From Acidobacteriota bacterium (GTDB lineage: Bacteria > Acidobacteriota > Terriglobia > Bryobacterales > Bryobacteraceae), in NCBI GenBank assembly GCA_025350695.1, contig JANXXI010000247.1, positions 1-64,000 of the forward strand: 64,000 bases of DNA, given 5' to 3'. The first letter of the stretch is position 1; each line of letters opens with the position of its first letter. The position numbers and the translations under genes are program-made. This document shows positions 1-8,897 of the stretch, one piece after another. Below the pieces are notes generated by a model. That model saw only the letters and a program-made list of their open reading frames with translations. It was not told the DNA's origin and ran no database searches.

Positions 1-145
1 GCGGCAGTTAGCGAAAGGCAAAAAATTGAGAATGCCACGAGTGCTCTCATGAAATAAATGCGAATGATAATAACTCCCTTGGTTCCAGACTACGAAACTA
101 TGAGGCAGTGCCGCAACGCTTCGGTTCCGCGATAGAATGGCGGCA

Positions 146-1651
146 ATGCCAACTATCACCCGCCGACAATTCCTGGCCTCCGTCGCCCTCCCGCTTGCGG
201 CTCAAATACCGAAGCGCCCTAACATTTTATTCATCATGGTGGATGAGATGCGATGGGATGCCATGGGGGTGGAAAATCATCCAATAGTTAAGACGCCGAA
301 TCTGGATAAGCTTGCCGCCGAAGGGACCCGCTTCACTAATGCCTATACGGTTTCCCCGGTCTGCTGCCCTGCGCGCGCTTCCGTATTCACAGGCCGCTAT
401 GCCCACGTTCACGGCGTCACCTCGAACGGCGTTCCGGCCAACAACGGCGAGATTTTTCTTCCTTCCATCTTGAAGCACCACGGCTATCACACGGCCATTG
501 CCGGCAAGCTGCACTACACGCCCGCGCGGTTCGATTATGGCTTCGATCAATTCTGGAGCTTCTCCTCAGAGGGCCCGACGCCGGAGCTTGGTTACAACGC
601 CTACTTGAGGAAGAAGCACGGCTCGCCCGCCAAGTGGCCTCGTGTCGAGGGCACTTGCCCATGGCCTGACGATCCCCTCGGCAAAGACGTTGGCCTGTTT
701 AAATACCCGGAAGAGGATTTCGAAACCGATTGGATCACCGCACGGTCAATCGACTACTTGCGAAGCCGCAAAAGCGCAAACCAGCCGTTCTTCCTTTTCA
801 CCAGCTACCTGAAGCCGCATTCGCCATCCGTCGAGCCGGAACCATACTTCAGCTTGTACGATCCGCAAAAGATGCCTATTCCGAAACTAGTGCCCAACGC
901 CAAGGAAATTCGCGCGTCTCAAAAAGGCCAGCAGCGGCGGCACCATGTGGATAACGAAGAGATGATGCGCGTGATGAGCGCCAAATACTACGGCGCAATT
1001 ACGCATGTGGATCATCACGTCGGAAAACTGCTGGGCGAATTGGAATCGCTGAACCTGGCCGACGACACAATCGTTTTGTTTACTGCCGATCACGGCAACA
1101 TGCTGGGCGATCACGGTCGCTGGTTCAAGGGTGTCCAGTATGAAGGCTCGTCGCATGTGCCGCTGCTTTGGCGCGGGCTGAAGGGCGCCTCGGAAAATGG
1201 CGGTAGGGTGAATTCGAAGGTGATCGAAAATACCGATCTGGCGCCAACCATTCTTGAATCAGCTGGCCTCGAGGTTCCGCAAGGCATGCAGGGTAAGAGC
1301 TTTCTGAAGCTAGCGCGGGGCAGAGATCCGAAGTGGAAAGATCGTTGCTATTCGCAACTGCGGGCCGGCATGGTGTTGCGGGATGGGTACAAGCTGATCG
1401 ACAACAGCTTGGATGGAACCGGGCCGTGGGAGCTTTATCATTTGCCATCGGACCGAAAAGAGGATCGAAATTTGGTGGACGATGTCAAGCAGAAGAACCG
1501 AGTGGTGGCGTTCAAACAGGAGTTGGCCGTGTTTCGCAAGGACAAGCCTGCACCGGTGAAAATTGCCGGGATGAAAATGCCGGCGTATGCCACCATCAGC
1601 GATAAGGAACGGGCGGAGGCGGTGCGGAACGCTCCCGAGGATAATAATTGA
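146..1651 (+). CDS. Tat-exported sulfatase (arylsulfatase family)
   Basis: Hydrolyses sulfate esters, probably from sulfated polysaccharides, in the periplasm or outside the cell. The N-terminus has a twin-arginine signal (TRRQFLAS) and a hydrophobic stretch. The catalytic signature C-x-P-x-R is present as CCPAR near residue 80 of the longer ORF; its first Cys is the expected formylglycine. A metal-binding VDEMR lies near residue 36 and TADHGNMLGDHG further on. Length (about 500 aa) is normal. The ORF track starts at 137; I prefer the ATG at 146 because a -10-like TAGAAT ends 7 bases before it and the Tat motif follows directly. It converges with the next gene, leaving 2 bases between the stops. 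A formylglycine-generating enzyme would be needed and is not in the window. The substrate is unknown. Confidence 0.92.
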   Translation: MPTITRRQFLASVALPLAAQIPKRPNILFIMVDEMRWDAMGVENHPIVKTPNLDKLAAEGTRFTNAYTVSPVCCPARASVFTGRYAHVHGVTSNGVPANNGEIFLPSILKHHGYHTAIAGKLHYTPARFDYGFDQFWSFSSEGPTPELGYNAYLRKKHGSPAKWPRVEGTCPWPDDPLGKDVGLFKYPEEDFETDWITARSIDYLRSRKSANQPFFLFTSYLKPHSPSVEPEPYFSLYDPQKMPIPKLVPNAKEIRASQKGQQRRHHVDNEEMMRVMSAKYYGAITHVDHHVGKLLGELESLNLADDTIVLFTADHGNMLGDHGRWFKGVQYEGSSHVPLLWRGLKGASENGGRVNSKVIENTDLAPTILESAGLEVPQGMQGKSFLKLARGRDPKWKDRCYSQLRAGMVLRDGYKLIDNSLDGTGPWELYHLPSDRKEDRNLVDDVKQKNRVVAFKQELAVFRKDKPAPVKIAGMKMPAYATISDKERAEAVRNAPEDNN

Positions 1652-1653
1652 CG

Positions 1654-2649
1654 CTACGGCGCGGCTTCAAGAACCGCTGCGCCAATCTGTCCGTTGAGCC
1701 CTTCGGCGGGCAAGGCACGATCCCCACCACCGAACCAGAGGCGCAACTTGCCATTTTCAAGCAGCACCGTAGCGTCGCAAACAACTTGCCAGTTCCAGCC
1801 TGCTTGGCCGGCAAATGGCTCGCCGGTATAACGGAGCCACTTCACGCCATTCCGAGAGAACGCGAGGCCCATGCGCCGATGTTCCCTCTTATCGCGGCCG
1901 GTGTACAACATCCAGTAATAACCGTGCGATGCCCAAACGGCGGGCTCCCCAAGGCCCACTTCATCGAATGCGCCAGCCTCTCCCAATTCCAAAATCGGAT
2001 TGGCGATGAGCCGCTTCCAGTGAACTCCATCGGTCGAAACAGCCACGCCTAGCCGCTGCCTTCGCGCCCGGTCCTGACCTAGAAAGTAAAGATAGAGCGA
2101 GCCCCCAGCCTCGATCACATAGGGATCACCCACGCCCCGTTCATCCCAGCTTTCGTAGGGCCCAACGGTCAACACCGGTTCGTTATTCTTCGTCCAATGA
2201 ATGGCGTCGGTGGACCGGGCGAGCCCGATCTGTGGCGGCGAGCCGGCCTGATAGTAGTAGAGAAGCTCGCCATTACGTTCGATGACCGCACCATTGGCCG
2301 CGATGTAAGAGCCTTCCCAAGTGGCTGGTCCGGGCGACAGAACTTTCCCCTTCTTCGTCCAATCCGCGCCATCGGATGAAGTAGCAAGACCCGTGTGCCA
2401 AGTCTTGCCATCGTAACCTGAATATAGGTTTATATAGGACGACCCACGCCGGAGGACCGAAGGATTGAGCGCATCGGATGCGTCAAATTCTCCACTTTTC
2501 CCACGAAGCAGGACTGGCTCAGCCTTCAGGCTTACGCTCCACTTGGGCAGAGGGCCACCCGGCTGCTGAGGCAGTTCGAACGTGGAGTAAGGAGCGCAGC
2601 TCGAAAGAAGGAGCAACCCGCAGCACGAGATCCAGAACTTCCAATTCAT
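1654..2649 (-). CDS. Lipoprotein with five-bladed beta-propeller (GH43/GH130-like)
   Basis: The first 20 residues are a lipoprotein signal with lipobox LLSSC (Cys18), so the protein should be lipid-anchored. The rest is a run of repeats ending in motifs such as ARSTDAIHW, AVSTDGVHW and AFSRNGVKW, with aromatic and Asp-rich strands typical of glycosidase-like five-bladed propellers. I infer a carbohydrate-binding or glycoside-cleaving role; I cannot identify catalytic acids with certainty. Its start overlaps the stop of the histidine kinase gene by 4 bases (ATGA), so the two are probably translated from one mRNA. It converges with the sulfatase, which may act on related substrates. Confidence 0.75.
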   Translation of the reverse strand: MNWKFWISCCGLLLLSSCAPYSTFELPQQPGGPLPKWSVSLKAEPVLLRGKSGEFDASDALNPSVLRRGSSYINLYSGYDGKTWHTGLATSSDGADWTKKGKVLSPGPATWEGSYIAANGAVIERNGELLYYYQAGSPPQIGLARSTDAIHWTKNNEPVLTVGPYESWDERGVGDPYVIEAGGSLYLYFLGQDRARRQRLGVAVSTDGVHWKRLIANPILELGEAGAFDEVGLGEPAVWASHGYYWMLYTGRDKREHRRMGLAFSRNGVKWLRYTGEPFAGQAGWNWQVVCDATVLLENGKLRLWFGGGDRALPAEGLNGQIGAAVLEAAP

Positions 2650-3824
2650 ATCGGAATGCGAACGCGCACGCCAGAGCCTTTGCCTGGTTGCGATTCGAGC
2701 AACATCTCACCGTTCAAGCCACGCACCCGCCGCCGAATCGACTCCGGTCCCAAGCGCAGCAACTCAAGCTCTTCCAGTGAATAAGTCCCAGCAAATGGAA
2801 ACCCGGTGCCATCATCAGCCACCGACAGTTCAAAGAACCCATCCTGCTTCCCAATTGCCACCGTCACGCGAGACGCCTTGGAATGCTTTTGTACATTATG
2901 CAAGGATTCCCGCACAATCTGCAAAATTTCTCGCGCTGTTTGCGGGTCGGGCGTCGAATCAGAAGTCACGCCCAGCATGGTCGCCGAGATGCCGCTCTCT
3001 TTTTCAAAGCCTTCAACCAGTTTGCGGATCGATGGAGCAAGGCCCGCTCCGTCGATCTCGACCGGCCGCATGCTGCGCACCCAGGCGCGCAACTCGGTTG
3101 ACTGCGACTTCGTCAGTTCCTGCACTTGCTTCAATTCCTCGGCCGCCAAGCGTGGGTCGCGCTCGAGTATTTTGCGCACAACCTCAAGCCGCATCTGGAT
3201 CCCGACGAAACTTTGTAGCGGCCCGTCGTGGAAATCCGCCGCGATGCGTTGCCGCTCCGCTTCCCGCGCATGCACCGCCTCACCGCGCGACATCTGAGCC
3301 TGCAACGATGCGGCTTTCAATCGATCTTCGAGATTCTTCTGCTGTAAGGAAACGATGATCACGGCCATGCCGCTAACGAGAAGCGCCGGCGAAAGGACAA
3401 CCGTTTCTACCGGCCGGAAGACGAATAGGAAGCCGCAGGCGATCATCACCACCACAATCACTTCCCGGGCCGTGTGCTCAAGGGCGGCGGACAACAAAAC
3501 ATAGAGGTAAAATAGGCTCGTCAACCCGATGTTATACGGCGTCTGCAGGTTGCAGCACAGCAGGAAAAATATCGTGTCCACCAGCAAACCCAACTGGCGG
3601 AATCCGGCCTTGTCGAGGGACTTCAGGAAAATGGACCCGACGGCGTAAGCGAAGTAGACACCCCAAAGCAGCGGAGCGATGGCGGCTACTTTCCCGGGTG
3701 CGGCGCCTAACGATGCTAACAGGCACAAGCCAGCTAAAATAGCTCTCGATGCCGCGAGCCATACCCTCCACTGGTTGATGTTCACGCCTGCCGTTTGCGC
3801 TGGCTGTTTGGACAGATTTATCAT
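2646..3824 (-). CDS. Sensor histidine kinase, NarL/DesK type (HisKA_3)
   Basis: Residues 20-160 hold several hydrophobic segments, about five membrane helices without a large external sensor. A HisKA_3 dimerisation domain follows, with the phospho-acceptor histidine in AADFHDGPLQ (His199). The C-terminus is a HATPase_c domain with an N-box (VRESLHNVQKH) and G-boxes (DDGTGFPF, GKGSGVRV). This class normally pairs with a NarL/FixJ response regulator; none is next to it, so it is an orphan in this window. The 3' end overlaps the propeller lipoprotein gene by 4 bases. The membrane-embedded sensor resembles DesK/LiaS-type kinases that sense envelope state, but the signal is not known. Confidence 0.9.
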   Translation of the reverse strand: MINLSKQPAQTAGVNINQWRVWLAASRAILAGLCLLASLGAAPGKVAAIAPLLWGVYFAYAVGSIFLKSLDKAGFRQLGLLVDTIFFLLCCNLQTPYNIGLTSLFYLYVLLSAALEHTAREVIVVVMIACGFLFVFRPVETVVLSPALLVSGMAVIIVSLQQKNLEDRLKAASLQAQMSRGEAVHAREAERQRIAADFHDGPLQSFVGIQMRLEVVRKILERDPRLAAEELKQVQELTKSQSTELRAWVRSMRPVEIDGAGLAPSIRKLVEGFEKESGISATMLGVTSDSTPDPQTAREILQIVRESLHNVQKHSKASRVTVAIGKQDGFFELSVADDGTGFPFAGTYSLEELELLRLGPESIRRRVRGLNGEMLLESQPGKGSGVRVRIPI

Positions 3825-3846
3825 CCTTCTTTATGTGCGCGGCTGT

Positions 3847-4380
3847 TTACCTGCGATAGAGGTAAAGTGTGTGGCTTCGTCCTTCTCCGTCATCATCTAT
3901 ATGCTTGGTCTTTTCCGGAGTCCAGCCAGCAATCTCAAAATCGTGGGCCACAATGCGCGTGCCTTTCTTCAAATGCTTTTCAAGCAGGGGCCGGACCTTA
4001 TCGTTCGAGATGGGTAACAAATACACTGTGATCAAGTTGGCCGAACTGTAATCCTGAACCATGATATCGCCATGAATGATGTTGGCCAGTTTGTCCAGCT
4101 TCAGCCGTTTGATCCGTTCCGTGCTTTGCAGCCACAAATCCTTATCAAACTCAACCCCAGTGGAAACAGCCTTGTATTTTTCGGCAGCCATGAGCACAAT
4201 CCGGCCATCACCGCTGCCAAGATCGAACATCCTCTCGCCCTTCTTTAGTTCCCCGAATTCGAGCATCTTCTCGACAATCACTTCGGGGGTCGGGTAATAG
4301 GGCGCAAGCTTCTCCACATCCTTCTTGTCCTGGGCCACCAGCCCGGATGCGAAGAACACTAGGAATAGTAGATTTTTCAT
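3847..4380 (-). CDS. Exported SAM-dependent methyltransferase-like protein
   Basis: The protein is a small Rossmann-fold methyltransferase: motif I is seen as FDLGSGDGRI and an acidic residue follows in TGVEFDKD. I place the start at the internal ATG at 4380, not the track start at 4413, because GAGGAG lies just upstream and the protein then begins with a good Sec signal peptide (MKNLLFLVFFASGLVAQ). A methyltransferase with a signal peptide is odd since SAM is cytoplasmic; it may be exported and inactive, or the segment may be a membrane anchor. The substrate is unknown. It lies 22 bp upstream of the histidine kinase on the same strand. Confidence 0.7.
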   Translation of the reverse strand: MKNLLFLVFFASGLVAQDKKDVEKLAPYYPTPEVIVEKMLEFGELKKGERMFDLGSGDGRIVLMAAEKYKAVSTGVEFDKDLWLQSTERIKRLKLDKLANIIHGDIMVQDYSSANLITVYLLPISNDKVRPLLEKHLKKGTRIVAHDFEIAGWTPEKTKHIDDDGEGRSHTLYLYRR

Positions 4381-4463
4381 AGGAATCTCCTCGGCTCTTA
4401 AGACGCGGCGCATCGTCCTATAGATTCTAACTAATTGATGTTATGGATTGTTGACAAAAAGGA

Positions 4464-6401
4464 CTACTGTTCCAGATAAATCCGTACACGGTTGCTTTCT
4501 GCGCGGCCAGTCTCAAGATAAAGTTCGGCAGGCCCGGCGTTGACCACCGATGGCAGCGTAACTTCAACTAAATAGAAGCCAACGATTCCAGGAGCCAGTG
4601 TCGCCTTTGTAACATCGAGGGGCACGCGGTCAAGAAACACTCGGACTGGAGCCATCACTTTGGGAGGAGCATTCAACGGAGCGGCTACACCAGCTGGCCA
4701 ATCGGGTGTTACCCGGCCCAATCCGGCTGCCAGAATTTGAATGCGCGTGCCGGCCCGGGCAGGCTGCATGAGATCCAACAACACACCCGAATCGGCATTA
4801 AGCACCATCGGGGTGCCATCCCTATCCACAAAAACAGCAGGAGAGGTAGGCTCAAGCAACATACCAATTTCTGTCCTGCCCTTCGACGTCTCCAGTTGCA
4901 AGGAAACGGTCGTGCCAGTCAATTGGAAGGGCAATTGAATCTGGGATTCGCCGGCTGAACGAGCAAGCACGGGGCTGATTTGATCCCCTGCCCTGGCTTG
5001 ATCGACGCTTGCGCCAATAATGCTAATCAGCGAACCGGGGGCGGCGGGACGAAGGCTACCGTCAGCCGCCGAAACCGCGCGGAGCTGGCGAAGCCGATGC
5101 GGAGCCATGGTGGCGTAAACCCCCCAACCGTCAAGGGCTACATAAAGTTGATTACCAGCCGGATCTAACTTGACGTCGCTCGCTCCGGGCTCTGGAAGGT
5201 TACCGCCGATGCGCGTCCATTGCTTAGCAGCTCCAGCCGGGTCGGCGCCAGTCAATTCCAAATAAGTGAAGTGCACGCCCTCGTTCGAGGCGGCATAGAC
5301 AGCACCAGTCGATTGATCGAACGTGACTCCCCGAATGCGTGAGGCATTCAGGTCGCCGGTAATTTCTTCCCAGAACGAGCCGCCCGTCCAGGTGCGCCAC
5401 ACCGCGCCTTTAACCCCGCCGGAGATTACGGCAACGGCCCGTCGAGGGTCACGCGAGTCGATCGCAAAGGCTTCCACCCGGCCTGCGCCAGTAGCTTGGG
5501 CAGGTAACCAGTCCACTCCACGGTTTAGAGAAACGAACAACCGTCCATCAAGAGACCCTGCGTAAAGCGTGTCTCCCACAGTCTGGGCTGTGGTGATGAT
5601 TCCGCCCAGTTTCGATTGGGCTAAGCGAACTAAGGCTGATTCCTGTGAATTGGGTGCATCCGCGGCTGGCCGCCAGGAAAGCTTTTCGCCCGGCCGCCAT
5701 TCCACAGGCAGGTTGGTAAAGGTTCCGCCCTGTTCTCGTACTTTTAGTTCCAGGCGCAATCCGCTGGGACCGTTAGGCGTTGCAAGAATGCGTCGAACCG
5801 CTAGATTCGGCAAGCCGGCATTTAGGCTCAACCAAGTTTTGCCGCCGTCAACCGAGCGCCAAACGCCCGTCGCGGTTCCGGCCACAATTTCATCATCTTC
5901 TTTAGGAGAAACAGCTAAGTCAAACACTTCGCCGCCGAGGATCGATTGGCCTTTATAGGAAGTTACGTTCTGCCAACCTTCGCCCCCGTTTTCCGATCGC
6001 CACACGTGGAGTCCGGCAGCGTAAGCTTTATTGGCTCTAGTGAACTGCGCGGCAGTCATACGCGAACCGATGGGCACGCGCTTGGTTTGGACATTAGGAT
6101 TGGTGGTAGGAGCCACATCTTTTGGAGCCAGTTGCCAACCTTCCAGATCTTCGGTGACGTACACCGCACCGGATGGCATGCGGGCGAAAATCTTCACTCC
6201 CTCGGCATCGAACCAAACCCGGTCAACAGCTCCTGAGGCCGGACCAGAGAGGGATAAATCAATGGCCGAATTGCCGATGCGCCGCCAGTCGGAATTGAGC
6301 AACGGTTGGGCAATAGCCGCTCCCGACAATAAGAGGTAGAGCCCCTGTGTCGCCCAAAGTTTCCGTACTGTGGAATTTTGACCCATTCTCTCAGTCTTCA
6401 T
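4464..6401 (-). CDS. BNR-repeat protein with TIGR03437 C-terminal domain
   Basis: A secreted protein (signal-like segment ending AAIAQ) with several Asp-box/BNR repeats, for example VWRSVDGGKTW and VWRSENGGEGW, which form beta-propeller blades. The last 200 or so residues match the TIGR03437 pattern: an APGSLISIIGA-like opening, a central PAVFVDRDGTPM, then ILAAGLGRVTPDWPAG, a proline-rich segment and the closing APGIVGFYLVEVTLPS and SNRVRIYLEQ. This domain is a hallmark of Solibacter-type acidobacteria. Function is unknown; I infer an extracellular or cell-surface role. Start is uncertain among in-frame ATGs at 6422, 6401 and 6386; none has a strong ribosome-binding site. Confidence 0.72.
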   Translation of the reverse strand: MKTERMGQNSTVRKLWATQGLYLLLSGAAIAQPLLNSDWRRIGNSAIDLSLSGPASGAVDRVWFDAEGVKIFARMPSGAVYVTEDLEGWQLAPKDVAPTTNPNVQTKRVPIGSRMTAAQFTRANKAYAAGLHVWRSENGGEGWQNVTSYKGQSILGGEVFDLAVSPKEDDEIVAGTATGVWRSVDGGKTWLSLNAGLPNLAVRRILATPNGPSGLRLELKVREQGGTFTNLPVEWRPGEKLSWRPAADAPNSQESALVRLAQSKLGGIITTAQTVGDTLYAGSLDGRLFVSLNRGVDWLPAQATGAGRVEAFAIDSRDPRRAVAVISGGVKGAVWRTWTGGSFWEEITGDLNASRIRGVTFDQSTGAVYAASNEGVHFTYLELTGADPAGAAKQWTRIGGNLPEPGASDVKLDPAGNQLYVALDGWGVYATMAPHRLRQLRAVSAADGSLRPAAPGSLISIIGASVDQARAGDQISPVLARSAGESQIQLPFQLTGTTVSLQLETSKGRTEIGMLLEPTSPAVFVDRDGTPMVLNADSGVLLDLMQPARAGTRIQILAAGLGRVTPDWPAGVAAPLNAPPKVMAPVRVFLDRVPLDVTKATLAPGIVGFYLVEVTLPSVVNAGPAELYLETGRAESNRVRIYLEQ

Positions 6402-6584
6402 TCTAACCCTTAATATCGGCATTTGGCGCCGGAAACTGTTGATATCACATTGAGAATTTTCAATTTCGTACCAAGAAACTTCCGACGGCCTGTGACTTGC
6501 ACTGCAATTTCGTGTACACTGGCCTTTTGGTTCGTGTTATTTTGGCCGATAGTCTAATAGGCGCGCAAGACGCTTTTACTGATC

Positions 6585-7397
6585 ATGCTTAGGGGAATCA
6601 AATTCGGATTCGCGGTGCTAGGGGTAATAGCCAGCACGCTATCGCAGTCCTATGCCCAGTCTTACAACCCCTTTGCGGACCGGGCAGGTAAGCTGGTTGA
6701 AGCCACGGGCAGCATCTCTGTATTAAGAGACGGTAACGCCTGGGCTCTCAATATCGGTGATTCTGTTCAGGTGCGGCAAACTATCGTGACCGGGCCGGAC
6801 GGCTATGGCAAGTTCCAGGTTAGCGACGGGTCCACGTTTGAAGTTTTCCCCAACTCACGCGGCGTGTTCCGGGTTAACCCTAGCTCTCCCAAAGACTTAC
6901 TGGATCTCTATCTGGGCAAAGTGAAGGTCCACATTGAAAAAATGATGGGTGGGCGGGCAAATCCGAATAACGTTAACACCCCGACTGCCATCATTTCCGT
7001 ACGTGGTACAACCTTTTTTGTAGAGGCAACCGAAGATACGACGCAAGTCGGCGTGGAAGAAGGCGTAGTGGACGTAACCCACGTTGTCTTCCATTCAACG
7101 GTCACGTTGAAAGACGGCGATGCGATAACCGTATACAAGAACCAGTCGTTGGCAAAAGCATCCAAGGATGTTGGCGGTTTTGTGAATGCCGCGATTAATA
7201 AGCTGGCGGAAATCGCCCAGCAAATTGGACCACGGATTGGCCGTGGCGGAACCTCTGGTCCTGGCAGTGTACCCACGGCAAACGGTGGCAACGGAGCGCC
7301 TGCTGACAAGGGCAAGCCTCCCACGGAAACGCCGACTACACCAGTGCCCCCTCCGCCTCCTCCGTCACTTCCACCGCCGCCCCCACCGGCTAAGTAG
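6585..7397 (+). CDS. FecR-domain protein with proline-rich tail
   Basis: A Sec signal peptide (cleavage near SYAQS) is followed by a FecR domain at about residues 35-165: VEATGSISVLRDG, an S-D-G-S-x-F-E-V core and the characteristic TPTAIISVRGTTFFV and GVEEGVVDV. In classical systems FecR relays an outer-membrane signal to an ECF sigma factor. This one has no transmembrane helix and no adjacent sigma factor, so it may instead be a periplasmic beta-structured protein of the broad FecR family. The C-terminus (about residues 235-270) is low complexity and rich in proline. The gene stands alone and is divergent from the BNR/TIGR03437 gene. Confidence 0.8.
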   Translation: MLRGIKFGFAVLGVIASTLSQSYAQSYNPFADRAGKLVEATGSISVLRDGNAWALNIGDSVQVRQTIVTGPDGYGKFQVSDGSTFEVFPNSRGVFRVNPSSPKDLLDLYLGKVKVHIEKMMGGRANPNNVNTPTAIISVRGTTFFVEATEDTTQVGVEEGVVDVTHVVFHSTVTLKDGDAITVYKNQSLAKASKDVGGFVNAAINKLAEIAQQIGPRIGRGGTSGPGSVPTANGGNGAPADKGKPPTETPTTPVPPPPPPSLPPPPPPAK

Positions 7398-7460
7398 AGT
7401 GCGCCTCAGGGAATTCGGATCCAGATGAGTGCGTGACAGCCGCGTCAGCAAGAATACCAG

Positions 7461-7769
7461 ATACACTTATCCCTCCCTGGCGAAATTAGAGTTTCCGGTC
7501 GATTGGCGCTTCCTCCCTCTACGCTGCCAACCATAACAGCGTCGCCTATACATATAGGCTCGATCTTGGGGTTCCCCAACCCTTGGAACGCTTTGGGTCT
7601 TTCGTGCTTCCCGACCGGTTACCAATAAAATGGATACCTCGAGGACTTACCGTTAGAAGTTTGCTGGCCAGCAAAGTTGTCTTCTATTAAAAACATACCG
7701 CACGGGAAAAGCTGTTCGACTGGCGGAAGCGGGTAAGTGGTTTGTTATGAGTCAAAGAAAGTTGGAAAA
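7461..7769. repeat. Dispersed repeat, copy A (about 310 bp)
   Basis: This stretch is clearly related to 29375-29691, with long identical blocks such as GAGTTTCCGGTCGATTGGCG and ACGCTTTGGGTCTTTCGTGC and roughly four fifths identity by eye. Both copies keep a perfect 16-bp palindrome TTTGCTGGCCAGCAAA (7660-7675 here) and the short hairpin GCCTATA-N2-TATAGGC. No reading frame is conserved between the copies. It could be a non-autonomous mobile element remnant or a structured non-coding element. Confidence 0.8.
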
Positions 7770-7920
7770 CGTTGGAGATTCGGAAAGTTGCTACGGCGCA
7801 ATGCTCGGAGCCTTTCAGCCTTTACTGCCCAAGCCCGCCAACGACGCACGCTCATCACGTCCATCCGTTCGCCGTCGAAGCGGATCTGCTTCACCGCCTT
7901 CCCCTTGGCCGATTCCCGTT
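7745..7920 (-). other. Unassigned open stretch beyond the TIR-WD40 gene
   Basis: On the minus strand, an open frame of about 60 codons, different from that of the WD40 repeats, runs from near 7933 to a stop at 7745. It reads through segments such as LKRESAKGKAVKQIRF and GERMDVMSVRRWRAW, then enters the dispersed repeat. It has no clear start and I do not recognise it. It may be the tail of another gene joined here when the TIR-WD40 gene lost its end, or chance. Confidence 0.25.
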
Positions 7921-8851
7921 TCAGATAGGCGTCTTGTCTAGCGAACCGGAAAGTGCAAGTCTGCCATCTGGACTAAAAACCACGCTATACACACTATCGG
8001 AATGGCCTTCCAAAATACCCACCAGTGCCCCGTTCCGTAAGTCCCAAAGCCGAATTGTATTGTCTAACGAACCGGAAAGAGCCAGTCCGCCATCAGGGCT
8101 AAAAGAGACGGCGCGAACGGTCCCGGAGTGGCCTTCGAAGATTTTCAATAGTTGACCAGTCCGCAAATCCCAGAGCCGTACCTAATGGTCTTGGGAGCCT
8201 CAGAGCGCCTGGCCGCCATCTGGTCCAAAAGCCAAGCAATAAACTCCACCACCACCATCGTGCCCACTAAGAGAGCGAATCCGAATGTCCCGTGGCTAAA
8301 TCATATAAATCGATAACATGGCTGCATGTGCTACCGCTTGCTACAAGATTTCTCTTAACGTCAAACGCTAATACCATTTTGCTTGTAGGTAGCCTCATTA
8401 TCGTGGAAGCTTTCGATTCTGCAATCTGCTCAATATTGGAATTCGAATTTACAGCTAGTCGACAAGCCTCCAGCAACTTCTCATACGCCCCCTTCGCTCG
8501 CCAAGCCACATAAAGAAACTGCGCCAAGCTCCCCTTGATCTCTGCACCATCGAACCGCAACGGAATAAACCGACGCTCCTTATTCAACGGGTCGCGAAAC
8601 CGGAACGTCCCCGCCTCCAACCGCGCCCAATCCGACCCAAACGCATTGGCCGACATGCACAGCACCAACACCCGGGATTGCTCCAGCCCCTCCTCGATCT
8701 TCGCCGGAATGCTCGCGCCAGGCTTTATCTCCCACTCATCGAACCAGACGCGCAGCCCGTCCTTGCGGAGTCGCTCGGCCACCTTGCGCACTGCGGCCTT
8801 GTCTTTGTTACTGTGGCTCAGGAAAACGTCGAACAGAATTGGATCAGGCAT
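7921..8851 (-). pseudogene. Broken TIR-WD40 protein gene
   Basis: The first 195 codons (8851-8267) encode a TIR domain: DVFLSHSNKDKAAV at the start, FDEWEIKPG, and SDWARLEAGTF with the Trp-x3-Glu glutamate expected in TIR NADases. The frame ends after GHSDSLS. One base over, WD40 sequence continues (SLSGHDGGGGVYCLAFGPDG) but has stops inside GGQAL*GSQDH*VRLWDL. Then an intact run of 81 codons (8166-7921) gives two good WD40 blades (FEGHSGTVRAVSFSPDG, LSGSLDNTIRLWDL) and ends in mid-repeat after SLDK. One frameshift, two in-frame stops and a missing 3' end make it a pseudogene. TIR-WD40 proteins are usually linked to signalling or antiphage defence. The LexA-like gene lies 46 bp upstream. Confidence 0.85.
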
Positions 8852-8897
8852 GGTAGAGGGGGGACTTTGCAGTGACGATCAAAGATTATCACAGCGG

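Noticed and set aside
417-1605. Several ORFs in other frames within the sulfatase gene
   Set aside because: They overlap a clear sulfatase frame, have no recognisable motifs and show arginine- and serine-rich shadow composition.
2777-3358. 193-aa and 163-aa plus-strand ORFs opposite the histidine kinase
   Set aside because: They are antisense to a well-supported kinase gene and have low-complexity, shadow-like composition.
7921-8155. Plus-strand ORFs opposite the WD40 repeats
   Set aside because: The minus strand has clear WD40 blades; the plus-strand frames are shadows of the repeats.
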